This document shows, one piece after another, positions 30,064 to 39,749 of a DNA stretch of 64,000 nt (its first letter is position 1; each line of letters opens with the position of its first letter). The notes below the pieces were generated by a model. That model saw only the letters and a program-made list of their open reading frames with translations. It did no database searches and was not told where the DNA came from. The stretch covers positions 62,001 through 126,000 of the forward strand of contig CAADGV010000005.1 of the NCBI GenBank assembly GCA_900696645.1, written 5' to 3'. The DNA comes from an uncultured Chlorobiota bacterium. GTDB lineage: Bacteria; Bacteroidota; Ignavibacteria; UBA10030; UBA6906. A program made the translations under genes and the position numbers.

Positions 30064-33000
30064 TCAAAACCCTCCTTGTTCATCATCATGCTTGGGATGG
30101 TCAAACTCATCGCCGCGTTTTTGCGGTCTCGGTGTTTGTTCCGAGCCTCCCGCTTTTTTCTGCACCAAAGCCTTCTGCACCAGAACGGCGCGTTGTTTCT
30201 GCACTTCTTCATGCATCTTCTTGTCTTCCTCCATATCAAAGTACTTTCGTCCGTCGACCCACGTTTGCTCGCAGCGTGAGTATGTTGAAAGCGGACTGCC
30301 GTTCCAGATAACGAAATCGGCATCCTTGCCCGGTTCCAGCGAACCGACACGATTGTCAACCTTCAGTTGTTTTGCAGGATTGATTGTCACAAACTTCAGC
30401 GCCTCCGTCTCGGGCACGCCGCCGTACTTGACAGCCTTTGCCGCTTCAAGATTCATGCGTCGTGCAAGCTCATCGCTGTCGGAATTGAAGGAAACAAGCA
30501 CGCCCTGCTCGTGCATCAGCGCGCCGTTGTGCGGAATAGCGTCGTACACTTCGAGTTTGTATGCCCACCAATCGGTGAACGACGATGCACCCGCGCCATG
30601 TTTTGCCATAATATCAGCAACCTTATACCCTTCCAGAATATGCTGGAAGACCTGAATCCTGAATCCAAAATCTTCCGCCACTCTCATCAGCATCAGAATC
30701 TCACTCTGCACGTACGAATGACAATGAATGAACCGCTTGCCCCGAAGTATTTCGAGAATCGCGTCAAGCTCAAGATCGCGGCGCGGAGGAGTGCCCGCCT
30801 TCTCCTTCTCCCACTTCTGCCAGGCCTTTTCATAGTCAAGAGCCGCCTGAAACTCATCGCGAATAATCTGCTCGACGCCCATCCGCGTCTGCGGATAGCG
30901 CGTAGTGAAGCGATCTCCCCAATTCGATTGCTTGACGTTCTCGCCAAGTGCGAACTTTATTGTGGGCGGCGCGCCTTCGAACTTCAATTCATCCGGCAAC
31001 AATCCCCAACGCAACTTGATAAGCTGTGCTTGCCCCCCAATCGGATTGGCCGAGCCGTGAAGAATGTGGGCGGAAGTCAACCCTCCTGCCAATGCGCGAT
31101 AGATGTCGATGTCATCGCTTTGCACCACATCGCCAATGCGTACTTCGGCGGAGACTGCCTGTTGTGCTTCATTCACGCTTCCGGCTGCCGCCATGTGCGA
31201 ATGCGCGTCAATGAGACCGGCTGTTATGTGTTTTCCTTTTCCATCAATCACCACCGCGCCTGCAGGCGTGGCGAGATTTCTTCCCACATTTACAATCTTT
31301 CCTTTCTGAACAACAACGTCGGCATCTTCAAGCTTGCCCTGCGGCCCGCTTGTCCAGACGGTCGCGCCTTTCACGATCACCGCCGCAGGCTGATCGGGAA
31401 TCTTCGCCCTGCCGAATTCTCCATACGGATACACAGGGGAAAACGAGGCCATCTTCACTTCTTTCGGTTTTGCCGTGTCAGGATCGGGAGTGTAGGGCGC
31501 AACCCTCGGCGCGTACCATGTAAAGCCCGACCCATCGGCCCACTCGCCGCTGCCGGTCAGCATGTCCGGCTTTACTGTTGCCGTCATGCGAATAATGCCA
31601 CCGAAACCGATGGAATCTCCGGCAAACGAGAACGAAAGTCGTGAAGCGGAATATGAAACTGTCGCGAGCTTCACTTCTTTCTTTGCTCCATGCGGTGATG
31701 TCTTGGTTACGGTCCCTTGCAGCGACTCAGGTTCTCCTTTGAGAGCGAGGGTGATGGTATCGTTGGATGATTTTTCTCCTTTAATTGTCCACTTTCCCCG
31801 CGGATCCACTTCCGGCAGCGGCTTGATTTCGTAGCGTGTGCCGTCAATCCAGCTTTCTCTGACAATCGTCTTCTCGGCAAACAAATCTCCACTGGTCACA
31901 ATGAAGTTCGCCGTCTTGCCCACTTCGAGTGTGCCAAGTTGCTTCTCGACGCCGAACAGTCGGGCTGGCGTCGTGGTGAGGGCGGCAAGTGCCGCGTCGG
32001 CTGAGAGACCGCGTTCAACGGCTGTCCGGACTGTTGTGAGAAATGTTCCCGGATCATCGAGTGTTGCGGATGTGAATGCAAAGGGAATTCCCGCATCTTG
32101 CAGGCGCTTCGGATTCTCGGGCGCTTCATCCCAGTGGCGCAGTTCTTCGAGCGTGTACTGCAATGCCTCTTCCGGCGAATCCACTTTTGGAGTTTCAGGA
32201 AAATTGACGGGAAGAATAACGGAACGGCGCGTTTGCTTGATTGTGTTCAGTGTTTTGTACTCGCGTCCGCTTCCCCGTACCATCAGGTTCAAGCCGAATT
32301 CCTTCGCAATACTCTCTGCGCGCAGAAAACTCAGCTCATCGTTCACTTCGATAACGAAGGGAATGGCCTTCACATCACGCAACGCAGCAAGCGCCTCGTT
32401 CGCTTCGGGACGGGGAAGGGAGTGATTTTTTGTGTACGCTTCCTGCGCCTTCGCATACCAATCAGCATCATACATCGCCTGGCGAATCAACGCGATGATG
32501 CCCATGAGTGATCCCGGATATTCATCGTAGCCCCACTCGCCGCCGAGATGCGCGTGATGCGCGATGCCGGCGCGGACGAGAACGTCGTTCGGTTTTCCAT
32601 CGCCTAAATTCACGACGGCACTTCTGCCCTTGATGATTCCCCGCTGCGGGACAATCAACGCCGAGGTGAATCCCTGACTGCGGAGTTTTTCCGCTGCCTT
32701 TTGATCGGGAGAGAAGAGTCTTGCAGCGTCATTTTGTGGAACGACCATGCGATTCCAATAGTCCGCTCCTGTGGAAGGTTCCTGCGTCACGACGGGACGC
32801 TGTCGCCGCTGCTCTCCGTCGGCTTCGGGCGTCGGTTTTGGCGCTTTGGGCAGGCCGTAATCCGAGTAGGAATCGATCAAGCCGGGATAAATGAACTGCC
32901 CCTTCATATCCCACACGCGGGCGTCGGCAGGGATTGCGGCATTCGCCCCGACAGCGACGACGATGCCGTCGCGAATCACAAGCGTTCCCTTCTCAATCAC

Positions 33001-33159
33001 TTTGCCGGGAGATTGGATGATGCGGGCGTTTGTGAACGCATGAACGGTCGGCGTGTTCTTGCGGATGCCTTCGGGGGGAGTGGTTTGCGCGTTGCCTGTG
33101 TGCAGAAGAACAAACAGCGCAAGCAACACTATTCCCCGTCGCAACAGCGTATCAATCAT
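30064..33159 (-). CDS. Exported tandem amidohydrolase (two-domain)
   Basis: A 1031-residue protein with a signal peptide (MIDTLLRRGIVLLALFVLL). Two amidohydrolase domains follow one another. The first (about residues 40-450) has IYPGLIDSYSDYGL in place of the HxH motif and so is probably not catalytic; the second (about 620-1000) keeps GLIDAHSHMAAAG and His-rich downstream motifs HCHSYV and QHILEGY, suggesting an active metal-dependent hydrolase. Homologues in FCB bacteria are annotated as imidazolonepropionase-like amidohydrolases. The start has AGGAG 6 nt upstream. It is followed directly by a related single-domain gene. Confidence 0.9.
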   Translation of the reverse strand: MIDTLLRRGIVLLALFVLLHTGNAQTTPPEGIRKNTPTVHAFTNARIIQSPGKVIEKGTLVIRDGIVVAVGANAAIPADARVWDMKGQFIYPGLIDSYSDYGLPKAPKPTPEADGEQRRQRPVVTQEPSTGADYWNRMVVPQNDAARLFSPDQKAAEKLRSQGFTSALIVPQRGIIKGRSAVVNLGDGKPNDVLVRAGIAHHAHLGGEWGYDEYPGSLMGIIALIRQAMYDADWYAKAQEAYTKNHSLPRPEANEALAALRDVKAIPFVIEVNDELSFLRAESIAKEFGLNLMVRGSGREYKTLNTIKQTRRSVILPVNFPETPKVDSPEEALQYTLEELRHWDEAPENPKRLQDAGIPFAFTSATLDDPGTFLTTVRTAVERGLSADAALAALTTTPARLFGVEKQLGTLEVGKTANFIVTSGDLFAEKTIVRESWIDGTRYEIKPLPEVDPRGKWTIKGEKSSNDTITLALKGEPESLQGTVTKTSPHGAKKEVKLATVSYSASRLSFSFAGDSIGFGGIIRMTATVKPDMLTGSGEWADGSGFTWYAPRVAPYTPDPDTAKPKEVKMASFSPVYPYGEFGRAKIPDQPAAVIVKGATVWTSGPQGKLEDADVVVQKGKIVNVGRNLATPAGAVVIDGKGKHITAGLIDAHSHMAAAGSVNEAQQAVSAEVRIGDVVQSDDIDIYRALAGGLTSAHILHGSANPIGGQAQLIKLRWGLLPDELKFEGAPPTIKFALGENVKQSNWGDRFTTRYPQTRMGVEQIIRDEFQAALDYEKAWQKWEKEKAGTPPRRDLELDAILEILRGKRFIHCHSYVQSEILMLMRVAEDFGFRIQVFQHILEGYKVADIMAKHGAGASSFTDWWAYKLEVYDAIPHNGALMHEQGVLVSFNSDSDELARRMNLEAAKAVKYGGVPETEALKFVTINPAKQLKVDNRVGSLEPGKDADFVIWNGSPLSTYSRCEQTWVDGRKYFDMEEDKKMHEEVQKQRAVLVQKALVQKKAGGSEQTPRPQKRGDEFDHPKHDDEQGGF

Positions 33160-33187
33160 GAGTACTCCTGAAAGAATGATTGGAAGA

Positions 33188-33724
33188 TCAAGATGTGAGC
33201 AATTTTTGGTAGATGTCGTAATCCGATTGGCTGAATGTCACGAAGCGAACTTCTGTGAGAGATCTATTCTTCCCGACAAAATTCTTCACTGTATCGACTG
33301 CAATCTTCGCCGCCCGGTCGATCGGGAAGCCGTAGATGCCCGTACTGATTGACGGAAACGCAATTGTCTTGATGCCGTTCTCGACCGCGACCTTCAGCGA
33401 GTTGTGGTATGCATTCGATAACAATTCCTCTTCACGATTTCCGCCACCGTGCCATACCGGCCCGACCGTATGAATAACATACTTCGCCTTCATTCGTCCG
33501 CCCGACGTTATCATCGCTTCGCCGGTTGGCAACTGGCCATGTTGAGCGACGTACACTTTGCATTCCTCAAGAATTTGCGGCCCGCCTGCCCGATGAATCG
33601 CGCCGTCACCTCCGCCCCCGCCCATCAGGCTCGAGTTGGCCGCGTTGACGATGGCGTCAACCTCTTGCTGGGTGATGTCGCCCTGAACAAGAGTAAGCGC
33701 GGTCGAGCCAATGCGGATGGTCAT
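33188..33724 (-). CDS. Macro-domain O-acetyl-ADP-ribose deacetylase (YmdB type)
   Basis: A 178-residue macro domain with the ADP-ribose loop VNAANSSLMGGGGGDGAIH, phosphate loop SISTGIYGFPIDRAA and GDITQQEVDAIV, as in YmdB. It hydrolyses O-acetyl-ADP-ribose and can remove mono-ADP-ribose. YmdB also modulates RNase III in E. coli. The gene is 72 nt after rtcB on the same strand and 28 nt before the amidohydrolase gene. Confidence 0.92.
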   Translation of the reverse strand: MTIRIGSTALTLVQGDITQQEVDAIVNAANSSLMGGGGGDGAIHRAGGPQILEECKVYVAQHGQLPTGEAMITSGGRMKAKYVIHTVGPVWHGGGNREEELLSNAYHNSLKVAVENGIKTIAFPSISTGIYGFPIDRAAKIAVDTVKNFVGKNRSLTEVRFVTFSQSDYDIYQKLLTS

Positions 33725-33795
33725 TCGTGATGAGTATTGCCGGAATGCTGCGAATTGTGCTTCAATCTAAGGAATGATGGAGGTTGAATCAACAA

Positions 33796-34959
33796 CTAAT
33801 CCTCCGGCCTCTCCCCGGCAGGCGCCATCTTCACCAGCCGCGGCATGAACTTGGCAATTGGCTTTGCCAAATCCAGTTGCGCGTTCATCACGTCGTGAAT
33901 GTTCTTGTATGCCCACGGCACCTCATCGAGTCCGGCGGAGAGGAGTTTCACGCCCTGCTTGTCGAGAAATTCTTTTGTGTCTTTCCAATTGTAGGTCTTC
34001 GAGGCTTGCTTGCGCGACATGCGGCGTCCGGCGCCGTGTGAGGTCGAGGCAAGTGATTCTTCGCTACCCAATCCCTCTACTAAGAAGCCGGGCGTTGCCA
34101 TTGAACCGGGAATGATGCCGAGAACACCTTTGCCTGCGGGTGTTGCGCCTTTACGGTGCACAATCACATTGCGCCCGCCATGCTTCTCGCGCCATGCGAA
34201 GTTGTGGTGATTCTCAACCTGCTTTAACACATCATGCTTGAGGAATTTGATGACTGCTTCGTGAATGAGATGATGATTGGCGGAGGCGTATTTTCCCATC
34301 AACTCCATTGCAGCCCAATACTCGGCTCCTTCCTCGTCCACATCGAGCCAGGCAAGATTGCGCGCCGCGCCGATGAGTTCGGGATGCTTCTGCTTTGCAA
34401 TGCGTGTGTAGTAGTCGGCAACCTGCGCTCCGGTGCCTCGGCTGCCGCTGTGCGAGAGCAGGGCAAGATATGATCCGGCGGGAATACCAAGCGCCTCTTC
34501 CTCGAATGTAATCTCGCCAAACTCCACAAAGTGATTGCCCGACCCCGACGTGCCGAGCTGGCGGTGGGCTTTGTCCTTCATCTCTCGCGTCACGGGCGAA
34601 ATGCTCCAATCTTCATCCATCACGTCGTGCTGCTTTTTGACCTTCCACTCCGCCCCGACGCCGAAGCGGGTGTTCTCTTCGATGGCTTTCTTGTACAGTT
34701 CCTCCTGCGTGCGGACGAACTTCGGCGGAACGTCGAAAATTGTCATCATCATCCGGCAGGCAATATCAACCCCGACGCCGTAGGGAATCACCGCGTTGTC
34801 CGTTGCCAACACGCCGCCAATCGGCAGGCCGTAGCCGACGTGGGCATCGGGCATCAACGCGCCCGCAACGGAGATGGGAAGCGACGCTGCGGCTTCCATC
34901 TGCGCCATTGCCTCAGGGTCAATGTCGGTGCCCCAGATTTTGTACTTGAGTTTAGTCAT
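33796..34959 (-). CDS. rtcB: RtcB family RNA ligase
   Basis: A 387-residue RtcB. Metal and nucleotide motifs are DAHVGYGLPIGGV, YGVGVDIACRM, SHSGSRGTG, NHHNFAW and HGAGRRMSRKQA. It joins RNA ends with 2',3'-cyclic or 3' phosphate to 5' hydroxyls, as in tRNA or rRNA repair. It is slightly shorter than E. coli RtcB. RtcR and archease are not seen nearby. Its leader borders a hairpin repeat (34972-35062). Confidence 0.93.
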   Translation of the reverse strand: MTKLKYKIWGTDIDPEAMAQMEAAASLPISVAGALMPDAHVGYGLPIGGVLATDNAVIPYGVGVDIACRMMMTIFDVPPKFVRTQEELYKKAIEENTRFGVGAEWKVKKQHDVMDEDWSISPVTREMKDKAHRQLGTSGSGNHFVEFGEITFEEEALGIPAGSYLALLSHSGSRGTGAQVADYYTRIAKQKHPELIGAARNLAWLDVDEEGAEYWAAMELMGKYASANHHLIHEAVIKFLKHDVLKQVENHHNFAWREKHGGRNVIVHRKGATPAGKGVLGIIPGSMATPGFLVEGLGSEESLASTSHGAGRRMSRKQASKTYNWKDTKEFLDKQGVKLLSAGLDEVPWAYKNIHDVMNAQLDLAKPIAKFMPRLVKMAPAGERPED

Positions 34960-34971
34960 GGTGAAAGATTA

Positions 34972-35062
34972 TCAACACAAAGGCACGAAGCTACACGAAG
35001 GTACACAAAGGAAAAATCAAAACCTTTGTGATGCTTTGTGTTACTTTGTGCCTTTGTGTTGA
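34972..35062. repeat. Hairpin repeat, family 1, copy A (3' of PEPCK-1)
   Basis: 91-nt imperfect palindrome starting TCAACACAAAGGCAC and ending with its near reverse complement. Arms are built from units of about 8-11 nt (CACAAAGG). Most mismatches become G-U pairs in RNA. It begins about 20 nt beyond the end of the PEPCK-1 gene and ends 13 nt before the rtcB start. Confidence 0.85.
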
Positions 35063-35082
35063 AAGGAACGAAGCCCTTCGCC

Positions 35083-36669
35083 CTACCGCGGCCCTGCGTT
35101 GCGAACTTCCTCGCTTGCAGCGGCGGCAAACTGCTCGAAATTTTTCTTGAATTTCTCGGCAAGGTCTTTCGCTTTGGCATCGTAGGCCGATTTGTCTTTC
35201 CACGTATTACGCGGGTTGAGAATCTCTTCGGGAACCCCCGGACACGAAACAGGGATATTCAAGCCAAAAACGGAGTCTTGGGCTGTCTTCACATTCGCGA
35301 GCGATCCGCTAAGCGCAGCGGTCACCATCGCACGCGTGTAGCCGATTTTCATTCTCGCACCGACACCCACACCACCGCCACTCCAACCTGTATTGACAAG
35401 CCAGCAATCCGATTTGTGTTTTGCAATCTTCTCACCTAACAATTTTGCGTACACTGTCGGCGGCAAGGGCATGAACGGCGCGCCGAAGCATGTACTGAAT
35501 GTTGTTTGCGGTTCGGTTACTCCTTTTTCTGTTCCCGCAACTTTCGCTGTGTAGCCTGAAAGGAAATGATACATCGCCTGCGCCGGAGTCAGTTTCGAGA
35601 TCGGCGGCATTACGCCGTACGCGTCGCAGGTAAGCATGATGATGTTCTTCGGATGGCCGGCAATTCCTGAAGGAACAATGTTTTTGATATGTGTAAGAGG
35701 GTATGCCGCACGAGTGTTTTCTGTAAGCGTTCCGTCCTCGAGATTGACATGCCGTGAATTGGAATCGAGGATCACATTTTCCAGTACCGTACCGAACATG
35801 CGCGTGGTCTCGTAGATATCCGGCTCTGCTTCCTTCGAGAGACGAATGACTTTCGCGTAGCATCCTCCTTCAAAATTGAAGACGCCGTTGTCCGTCCAGC
35901 CGTGTTCGTCATCGCCAATCAGGCTTCGCTCGGGGTCCGCCGAGAGTGTGGTTTTTCCTGTTCCCGACAGTCCGAAGAACAACGCCGTGTCGCCATTCCT
36001 CCCGACATTCGCAGAACAGTGCATCGGCATCACGCCGTTGTCGGGAAGGAGATAGTTGAGTATCGTGAAGACGGATTTCTTGATCTCGCCCGCGTAGCTC
36101 GTCCCGCCGATAATGACCAGCTTGCGTGCAAAGTTGATGACGATGAAGACTTCCGAATTCGTTCCGTCCACTTCCGGCGAAGCGTGAAAGCGCGGCGAAT
36201 CAATAATAGTCCAGGTATCTGGTGACGTATGAATAACCGGCTCATCGGGTTGAATCAGCAGATTGCGGGCAAACAGATTATGCCATGCATAGTCTGTGAT
36301 TACCCGAACCGGAATACGATACTTCTCGTCCGCGCCGCCATAGAGATTCGCAACAAACACATCCCTGCCCTGGAAGTATGCGCACATCTTCGCATAGAGT
36401 GCATCAAACTTGCCAAGCTCCATCGGCCGGTTAACTTTTCCCCACGCAATTTTGTGCTCGCTCGATGGTTCCTTCACGATGAACTTGTCGTTCGGCGAAC
36501 GACCTGTGTGATGGCCGGTGTGCACCACCATCGGCCCGAGATGCGATATCCATCCTTCACGCCGGCGTACCACTTCTTCATACAGTCGTGGAGTTGACAG
36601 ATTTGAATACACATCGCCGAGGTTTTTGAGTCCGAGTTGAGCGAGTACGCCCTTCACTTCAGTTGGCAT
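35083..36669 (-). CDS. pckA: ATP-dependent phosphoenolpyruvate carboxykinase, copy 1
   Basis: A 528-residue PckA. The kinase-1a loop is [26 protein letters not shown], and [21 protein letters not shown] and ENTRAAYPL are conserved. It converts oxaloacetate and ATP to PEP and CO2 as the first committed step of gluconeogenesis. AAGGA lies about 9 nt before the ATG. A second, distinct PEPCK gene lies about 4.4 kb away. Its 3' end borders hairpin repeat copy A. Confidence 0.97.
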   Translation of the reverse strand: MPTEVKGVLAQLGLKNLGDVYSNLSTPRLYEEVVRRREGWISHLGPMVVHTGHHTGRSPNDKFIVKEPSSEHKIAWGKVNRPMELGKFDALYAKMCAYFQGRDVFVANLYGGADEKYRIPVRVITDYAWHNLFARNLLIQPDEPVIHTSPDTWTIIDSPRFHASPEVDGTNSEVFIVINFARKLVIIGGTSYAGEIKKSVFTILNYLLPDNGVMPMHCSANVGRNGDTALFFGLSGTGKTTLSADPERSLIGDDEHGWTDNGVFNFEGGCYAKVIRLSKEAEPDIYETTRMFGTVLENVILDSNSRHVNLEDGTLTENTRAAYPLTHIKNIVPSGIAGHPKNIIMLTCDAYGVMPPISKLTPAQAMYHFLSGYTAKVAGTEKGVTEPQTTFSTCFGAPFMPLPPTVYAKLLGEKIAKHKSDCWLVNTGWSGGGVGVGARMKIGYTRAMVTAALSGSLANVKTAQDSVFGLNIPVSCPGVPEEILNPRNTWKDKSAYDAKAKDLAEKFKKNFEQFAAAASEEVRNAGPR

Positions 36670-36777
36670 TAATGAATCCTTCTTGAATGAATGAGACAGT
36701 GTGAGTTAAGCCGGGGAGTGGCGCGTTTGGTGAGGGAAAAGATACGGGGAATCCGTGAAGTTTTCAAGGAGCCACAG

Positions 36778-36859
36778 TTTGTTTAGTCTGTTTGGTCCAT
36801 TTAGTCCGTTCAGTCGGCAGCAACACGACTAAACGGACTAAAACGACTAAATGGACATG
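36778..36859. repeat. Hairpin repeat, family 2, copy A (3' of S9 peptidase)
   Basis: Imperfect palindrome of about 80 nt. Left arm TTTAGTCTGTTTGGTCCAT and right arm CGACTAAACGGACTAAAACG are built of the unit GTTTAGTC/GTCCATTTAGTCC, with a loop of about 9 nt. It begins 2 nt beyond the stop of the S9 peptidase gene. The sequence is unrelated to family 1, but the placement is the same. Confidence 0.82.
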
Positions 36860-36861
36860 AT

Positions 36862-38928
36862 TTATTCCTTGGCATCTCCTATGTGTAAATACGTCTTCAG
36901 CCAATCAAACACCGTCTCATGCCACAACTTGCTGTTTGCAGGCTTCAGCACCCAATGATTTTCATCGGGGAAGTAGAGGAACTTTGAGGGAATGCCTCTC
37001 CTTTGCAGCGTCGTAAAGAGCTGGAACGCCTCGGTTTCGGGGACGCGATAATCCTTCGCGCCATGAATAACAAGATGCGGGGTCTTGAAGTTCTTGGCAT
37101 ATGTATGGGGCGAGAATTTTTCGTAACCTTTCGGGTTGTCCCATGGCGTTCCGCCGTGATCCCATTCATCAAACCAGACTTCTTCCGTTGTGCCGTACAT
37201 GCTGAAGAAGTTGTACACACCGTCATGCGTGATCAGCGCGTTGAACCGTTGCGGACAATTCCCTTGGAACCAATTGATCATATAACCACCGTACGATGCA
37301 CCGGCTGCAGCCTTGTTCGTACTGTCGACATACGGAAGCTTGCAGGCGTAATCGAGTCCTCTCATTAAATCCACATATACTTTTCCGGCCCAGTCGCCGG
37401 AGATTTCATCCATGAACTTCTGTCCGAAGCCGCTGCTGCCGCGCGGATTCGGGGCCATGACGATGTATCCCTGCGCCGCCCACAGCGCAGGATTCCACCG
37501 ATACGACCAGGAATTCATCCACGCGCCTTGCGGCCCGCCGTGTACAAGATAGACGAGCGGGTACTTCGTGTTCTCTACCATCTTCGGCGGCTTGAAAATC
37601 CACGATTGGACATTCGTGCCGCCAGCTCCTTTGAACCAGATGCTCTCCGGCTCGGGAATGTCGAGAGTCGTAAAAAGCCCGTCGTTTACACCTGTTATCT
37701 TTTTCAGATTGGATCCGTCAAGCCCGACGCTGTAGAGTTCCGCCGGGCGAATGGCGCTGACATGCGAAAAGACAATGGATGTAGAAGTGACATTCAGGCT
37801 GTTGTTCGCTGCCTTCTCGAACACTTTCTTTACATCGTTCCCTGCAATCGTAACCGACCAGATAGGCTTGCTTCCCTTCTCTTCTGCAGCAAAGTAGATG
37901 GTCTTGCTGTCCAATCCCCATACGAATTCATCGATATGCGAATCAAAGTTCGCAGTCAGGCTTTTTGTGGTGGATGTTGCACGATCGAACAACATCAGTT
38001 GCCAGCGATCGGCTTCGAAGCCGGGTCGTGATTGCGCACGATAGGCAATGTACTTCCCGTCGGGCGAGTAGCGGGGATGTCCGTCGGCGGCGGCATTAGT
38101 GGTGATTTGTCTCGGCGGTTTCCCGTCCAACGGCACAAGCCAGATGTCGTAGTTTGTTGTCCATGCCTCTTCGCGTGTCTTCATCGTGGAAGCCGTGTGG
38201 GCGATTTCTTTACTATCGGGCGAGAAGGCAAACTCGACTCCGGAGTTGAATGTCATCGAACGCGGCACGCCGTCGCGCATAATCGGCGTAATATTCACAG
38301 GGTCTCCACCTTCAATCCCCTGCACAAACACATGCTGGCGTTTGCCGTCGATCCACGTGTCCCAGTTCCGGTAGTAGAGTTGTGTGATGATCTTTGCTTT
38401 GACTTTCCCGTTCTTCAGTTCGTCAAGTCTGTTCCTGTTAAGAGAATCGCTAATCGCATAGGGATGGGCTGAATTTTCCGGAAACACATCCGACACGAAT
38501 GCGATCATCGCCCCGTCGGGCGACCAAAGAGGGGTTGAGGCTCCGGTCGAGATGAACGTCAATTGCTTCTGCTCGCTGCCGTCGGGCTTCATCAGCCAGA
38601 TTTGCGAATCGCCGGAGCGGCTTGATTCGAAGGCAATCCACCGGCCGTCCGGCGACCAGACTGCGTGCCTGTCCGACGCTGGGTCTGTCGTCAGTTGGCG
38701 TGGCGTGCTGCCCTCCGTCGAAATGATCCACAAATCGGAAAAATTTCTGTTTGCCGAAACGTCGGGCGTTGTCAGGGTAAAGGCAACCCATTTGCCGTCG
38801 GGAGAAACGGCGGGTTCGGAAACGCGTTGCATCCTGAACAAGTCGGCCAGTTCGAGGGGACGCTTCGTTTGCGCGTGAAGATGTGAAAGGAAGAGTGTTG
38901 CGATAACAAGAATCATTATTCTCTGCAT
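36862..38928 (-). CDS. S9 family prolyl oligopeptidase / acylaminoacyl peptidase, exported
   Basis: From the ATG at 38928 the product is 688 residues with a signal peptide (MQRIMILVIATLFLSHLHAQ). The ORF track adds 22 upstream residues that run toward a repeat. The N-terminal part is a WD-like beta-propeller with repeats ending in WSPDG, and the C-terminal peptidase domain has the nucleophile GASYGGYM, the acid in HGAKDYRVP and the His in DENHWVL. It cleaves short peptides, probably outside the cytoplasm. Confidence 0.94.
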   Translation of the reverse strand: MQRIMILVIATLFLSHLHAQTKRPLELADLFRMQRVSEPAVSPDGKWVAFTLTTPDVSANRNFSDLWIISTEGSTPRQLTTDPASDRHAVWSPDGRWIAFESSRSGDSQIWLMKPDGSEQKQLTFISTGASTPLWSPDGAMIAFVSDVFPENSAHPYAISDSLNRNRLDELKNGKVKAKIITQLYYRNWDTWIDGKRQHVFVQGIEGGDPVNITPIMRDGVPRSMTFNSGVEFAFSPDSKEIAHTASTMKTREEAWTTNYDIWLVPLDGKPPRQITTNAAADGHPRYSPDGKYIAYRAQSRPGFEADRWQLMLFDRATSTTKSLTANFDSHIDEFVWGLDSKTIYFAAEEKGSKPIWSVTIAGNDVKKVFEKAANNSLNVTSTSIVFSHVSAIRPAELYSVGLDGSNLKKITGVNDGLFTTLDIPEPESIWFKGAGGTNVQSWIFKPPKMVENTKYPLVYLVHGGPQGAWMNSWSYRWNPALWAAQGYIVMAPNPRGSSGFGQKFMDEISGDWAGKVYVDLMRGLDYACKLPYVDSTNKAAAGASYGGYMINWFQGNCPQRFNALITHDGVYNFFSMYGTTEEVWFDEWDHGGTPWDNPKGYEKFSPHTYAKNFKTPHLVIHGAKDYRVPETEAFQLFTTLQRRGIPSKFLYFPDENHWVLKPANSKLWHETVFDWLKTYLHIGDAKE

Positions 38929-38976
38929 AGTGTGCTCATTATTGGTTACAGATGTTGATAATACGGCAAAGATTTT

Positions 38977-39064
38977 TTCAACACAAAGCAACACGAAGCT
39001 ACACGAAGGAGAAACTCAAACCACCTTCGTGACCCTCTGTGATTCTTCGTGCCTTCGTGTTGAA
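38977..39064. repeat. Hairpin repeat, family 1, copy B (3' of dCTP deaminase)
   Basis: 88-nt imperfect palindrome (TTTCAACACAAAGCAACACG to CGTGCCTTCGTGTTGAAA) with arms of about 35 nt made of CACAAAG/CACGAAG units. It lies 11 nt beyond the end of the dCTP deaminase gene and about 50 nt before the S9 peptidase start. Confidence 0.85.
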
Positions 39065-39074
39065 ATCTTTTCTC

Positions 39075-39614
39075 TCACTTCAGGAAATTCTTCCACATCA
39101 TCGACTCAACCGGTTTGACTGTCCGCGTATTATACTTTGCAGACGCTTTCAACTTGTAGCTCGTCAGCACTTCGCCATCGACCTCAAAATAAATCAACTG
39201 GCCTATCGGCATCCCGTGATATATGCGGACGGGCTGTTTGACGGAAATTTCGAGCGTCCACGTATTACAGAAGCCGATGTCGCCCTTTCCTGCCGTCGCG
39301 TGAATATCAATGCCGAGTCTGCCGATGCTGCTTTTGCCTTCAAGAAATGGAACATGAGCATGTGTTTCGGTGTACTCTTCTGTCACACCGAGATACAGCC
39401 GGTGCGGGAGAAGAATCAATCCGTCATCCGGAATTTCAAAATGCTCAACCTGATTGTGGACCTTTGCATCAAGTATGTCGCTCTTATACGTGGCGAGCCA
39501 TTTGCCGAGATGCACATCATATGAGTTCGATCCCAGGTACTTCTTGTCGAAGGGAGAAATGACGATGGTCCCCTTCTCCATTTCTTCAAGGATTTTCTTG
39601 TCTGTGAGAATCAT
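39075..39614 (-). CDS. dcd: dCTP deaminase
   Basis: A 179-residue enzyme from the ATG at 39614; the ORF-track start 20 codons earlier lacks support. The signature EGKSSIGRLGI (dCTP deaminase EGRSSLARLG) and GDIGFCNTWTLEI are clear. It converts dCTP to dUTP, the route to dTMP. The next gene is divergent across a 214-nt gap. Confidence 0.93.
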   Translation of the reverse strand: MILTDKKILEEMEKGTIVISPFDKKYLGSNSYDVHLGKWLATYKSDILDAKVHNQVEHFEIPDDGLILLPHRLYLGVTEEYTETHAHVPFLEGKSSIGRLGIDIHATAGKGDIGFCNTWTLEISVKQPVRIYHGMPIGQLIYFEVDGEVLTSYKLKASAKYNTRTVKPVESMMWKNFLK

Positions 39615-39749
39615 AATCGGCTTTTTGCAGAAGGGGGCATGAATTGAGAGTAAACCTGTCGAAAATACTTGCATAATTTAGGAAAAATGGCCGGAAAAAC
39701 CATTATCAGTTTTAGGAATTTCAGCTTCGGGCGTTTTGATTTCGTGCCC

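Noticed and set aside
30367-31644. 425-residue plus-strand ORF opposite the tandem amidohydrolase
   Set aside because: Shadow frame; rich in His, Arg and Cys as expected of antisense reading.
34874-35203. Small ORFs covering the hairpin repeat (for example peptides rich in HKGTKLHEGTQ)
   Set aside because: They are translations of the repeat units, not genes.
34972-39064. CRISPR array as explanation for the short periodic repeats
   Set aside because: Units are only about 8-11 nt, there are no spacers, and the elements are palindromic single copies at separate loci; no cas genes are present.
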